Shown: positions 62,664 to 64,000 of the stretch, in pieces | Numbering within the stretch: the stretch's first letter is position 1 | How the letters are laid out: every line of letters begins with the position of its first letter | Assembly: GCF_036014015.1 (NCBI RefSeq) | Contig: NZ_CP107905.1 | Coordinates: forward strand, 4,402,001-4,466,000 | DNA length: 64,000 nt | Direction of reading: 5' to 3' | Source: Streptomyces sp. NBC_00457 | GTDB taxonomy: Bacteria > Actinomycetota > Actinomycetes > Streptomycetales > Streptomycetaceae | Position numbers and translations under genes: made by a program | The notes under the pieces: generated by a model | Told to the model about the DNA's origin: nothing | What the model saw: the letters and a program-made list of their open reading frames with translations, nothing else | Database searches by the model: none

Positions 62664-64000
62664 CTCCCCACCCCCACAAGGCCCTTGTCGTCAGCGCTCG
62701 GGTGATCGCCGTCATCCAGCCCCAACAGCAACCGCACCACCGGCAGCACCGCGTCAGCTCGCGCCATGTCCAGGTCGGATGCGAACCCGGGTGTCCCGGA
62801 ACCGGCGGCCGCCGTGCTCCCCCGCGCCCCCGGTCCGCGCCGGACCAGTTCACCGAGGGTCCGCCGCACCCCCGGCTCGTACGCCGAGAACGTCCGCCGC
62901 AGCAGCGGCAGTACGTCCGTGAACGCCTCCGCCGGTACCCCCGTCAGCCAGGCGTCGACCAGTCCGAGCAACCGCTCGTCGTGGACGAGGAGCATCCCGC
63001 CGCCCGAACCGCCGCCGACGAACCCCTCGATCCACGCGGCCCCGTCCGCCGGTGCGGTCCCCGGCGACAGCACGAGCCCCATGAGCCGCGCCGCCTCGTC
63101 CTGCCCCAACTCCCCTTCGTCCAGCAGCAACCGCACCGCACGCCCCCGGACGACGCCGGGCACGGTGTCCCGTCCCGACAGCACCCGCAGCACCGACCGC
63201 CAGCGAACCCGCAGGTCACCGTGGCCCGGCGCGGAAGCATCGCCCAGCAGCCCCACCGCCCCGTGCACGGCGTCCACATGGCGCCGCATCTCCTCCGCCG
63301 CGTCCGCGTCGAGCGCGGCGCACGCCGGAGGCAGGCCGACGAAGATCCGCTCGGCGAGGCCTGCCGCGACCTCGGCCAGGGCGCTGGTGTCCGTGCCGCG
63401 CACGTCGCCGTACCGCAGGGAGCGGACCAGGGCGGGCAGGGCCTGGGCGAGATGGCCGACGTCGGTGTCCAGGGCGGCGCGGTCGGCGAGGATCCGCATC
63501 ACCGTGGGCAACGCGTCCGGCAGTTCGGCCAGCAGGCACCGCTCAGCGAGTGCGGTGACCTCGGCGAGGCCCTGCGCCGATACGGCGTCGGCCTCCGCCT
63601 TGGCGGTCGCGGCGGCGAGCACGGTCGTCCCCCACACGCCGGCCTCGGCGACCCGCACAGACAGCTCCGGCTCCCACCGCAGCCGCCAGGTCTCCCGGAA
63701 CGTACCCGTACTGCCCCGAGAAGCCGCCGGATCACCCCACTCGACACCCAGCAGCCGCAGCCGGTGCAGCAGTCTGCTGCGTCCGGCGTCGGTCTCCTTG
63801 CGCAGGTCGAGCTCCAACTCCCGCTCCAGCGCCTCCGGTTTGAGCCGCAGCCGGCGCTGGATCCGGTCGAGGTCCCGCTGCAACGGCACCGCGGGCGCCG
63901 ACCGCGGCACCTCCCCCAGCACATCGCCCACGACCAGCCGGTCGTGCACCAGCGCCAGCGGCACGTCCGAGCCCTCGCACATCACCGCCCGTACGGCGTC
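62660..64000 (-). CDS. DUF5682 family protein (N terminus beyond the window)
   Basis: At least 446 residues of the C-terminal part are visible; the frame runs off the right edge. It contains LALVHDRLVVGDVLGEVPRSAPAVPLQRDLDRIQRRLRLKPEALERELELDLRKETDAGRSRLLHRLRLLGVEWG, which I recall from DUF5682 proteins, and a long helical region ending RADAVLPVVRLLLGLDDGDH. These proteins are encoded with MoxR ATPases and vWA proteins, consistent with the vWA gene downstream. Biochemical role unknown. The stop overlaps the next start (ATGA at 62660-62663). Confidence 0.8.
   Translation of the reverse strand, partial: DAVRAVMCEGSDVPLALVHDRLVVGDVLGEVPRSAPAVPLQRDLDRIQRRLRLKPEALERELELDLRKETDAGRSRLLHRLRLLGVEWGDPAASRGSTGTFRETWRLRWEPELSVRVAEAGVWGTTVLAAATAKAEADAVSAQGLAEVTALAERCLLAELPDALPTVMRILADRAALDTDVGHLAQALPALVRSLRYGDVRGTDTSALAEVAAGLAERIFVGLPPACAALDADAAEEMRRHVDAVHGAVGLLGDASAPGHGDLRVRWRSVLRVLSGRDTVPGVVRGRAVRLLLDEGELGQDEAARLMGLVLSPGTAPADGAAWIEGFVGGGSGGGMLLVHDERLLGLVDAWLTGVPAEAFTDVLPLLRRTFSAYEPGVRRTLGELVRRGPGARGSTAAAGSGTPGFASDLDMARADAVLPVVRLLLGLDDGDHPSADDKGLVGVGR

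Overview
The window is high-GC chromosomal DNA with strong third-position G/C bias, GTG starts and GTGA/ATGA gene overlaps. Paired XRE/DUF397 regulators, DUF5753, DUF2690, DUF6350 and SAV_2336-type proteins all point to a Streptomyces (or very close actinomycete) core chromosome. Many housekeeping genes are present: glyA, the betaine operon, mdh, folD, purHN and sucCD. From memory their order resembles the S. coelicolor segment running from glyA to sucCD. I see no tRNA, rRNA, insertion sequence, prophage or CRISPR array.

Layout. 1-7763: end of a membrane-anchored protein, glyA, divergent rocD-like aminotransferase, a glutathionylspermidine-synthase-family enzyme with a small lipoprotein, an EamA transporter, and a divergent MocR regulator / AhpD-like pair. 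7785-15546: glycine betaine operon read leftward (betB, betA, ATPase, fused permease, binding protein). 15569-19251: three-gene membrane/secreted set of unknown function sharing a GGxHGSTFAxG motif. 19419-27484: MarR-GNAT fusion, then a tightly coupled vWA/MoxR/VMAP-type conflict cluster (Trypco1-like protein, trypsin-VMAP protein, MoxR ATPase, small repeat ORF, SAV_2336-like vWA/pseudokinase/P-loop scaffold). 27534-33246: mdh, two membrane-anchored XRE regulators, DUF3017, folD, RDD protein. 33389-47278: signalling and cell-wall region with FHA protein, a Ser/Thr kinase fused to a transglycosylase-like domain, three I36/crystallin-like secreted proteins (one frameshifted), an XRE/DUF397/ATPase module, a double-amidase protein, PhoX, and a second kinase ending in a peptidoglycan-binding domain. 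47325-56657: purH/purN, membrane proteins, a large 93-bp tandem array, an XRE-sigma-TM fusion, sucD/sucC. 57147-64000: two low-complexity exported proteins and the end of a DUF5682/vWA operon.

How the parts fit. The metabolic genes form C1/purine (glyA, folD, purN, purH), TCA (mdh, sucCD) and osmoprotection (betaine) groups. The accessory material lies in pockets between them. The most system-like is 20428-27484, where all five frames overlap or abut by a few bases, so a single translationally coupled operon is likely. Two kinases carry extracellular peptidoglycan-related domains, and between them lie amidase and secreted inhibitor-like genes, which suggests a wall-sensing theme. The window is also rich in repeats: coding 33-bp minisatellites in two genes, a 132-bp coding repeat, a 93-bp intergenic array, and two families of dispersed hairpin elements, one of which has been absorbed into the 3' end of the betaine ATPase gene.
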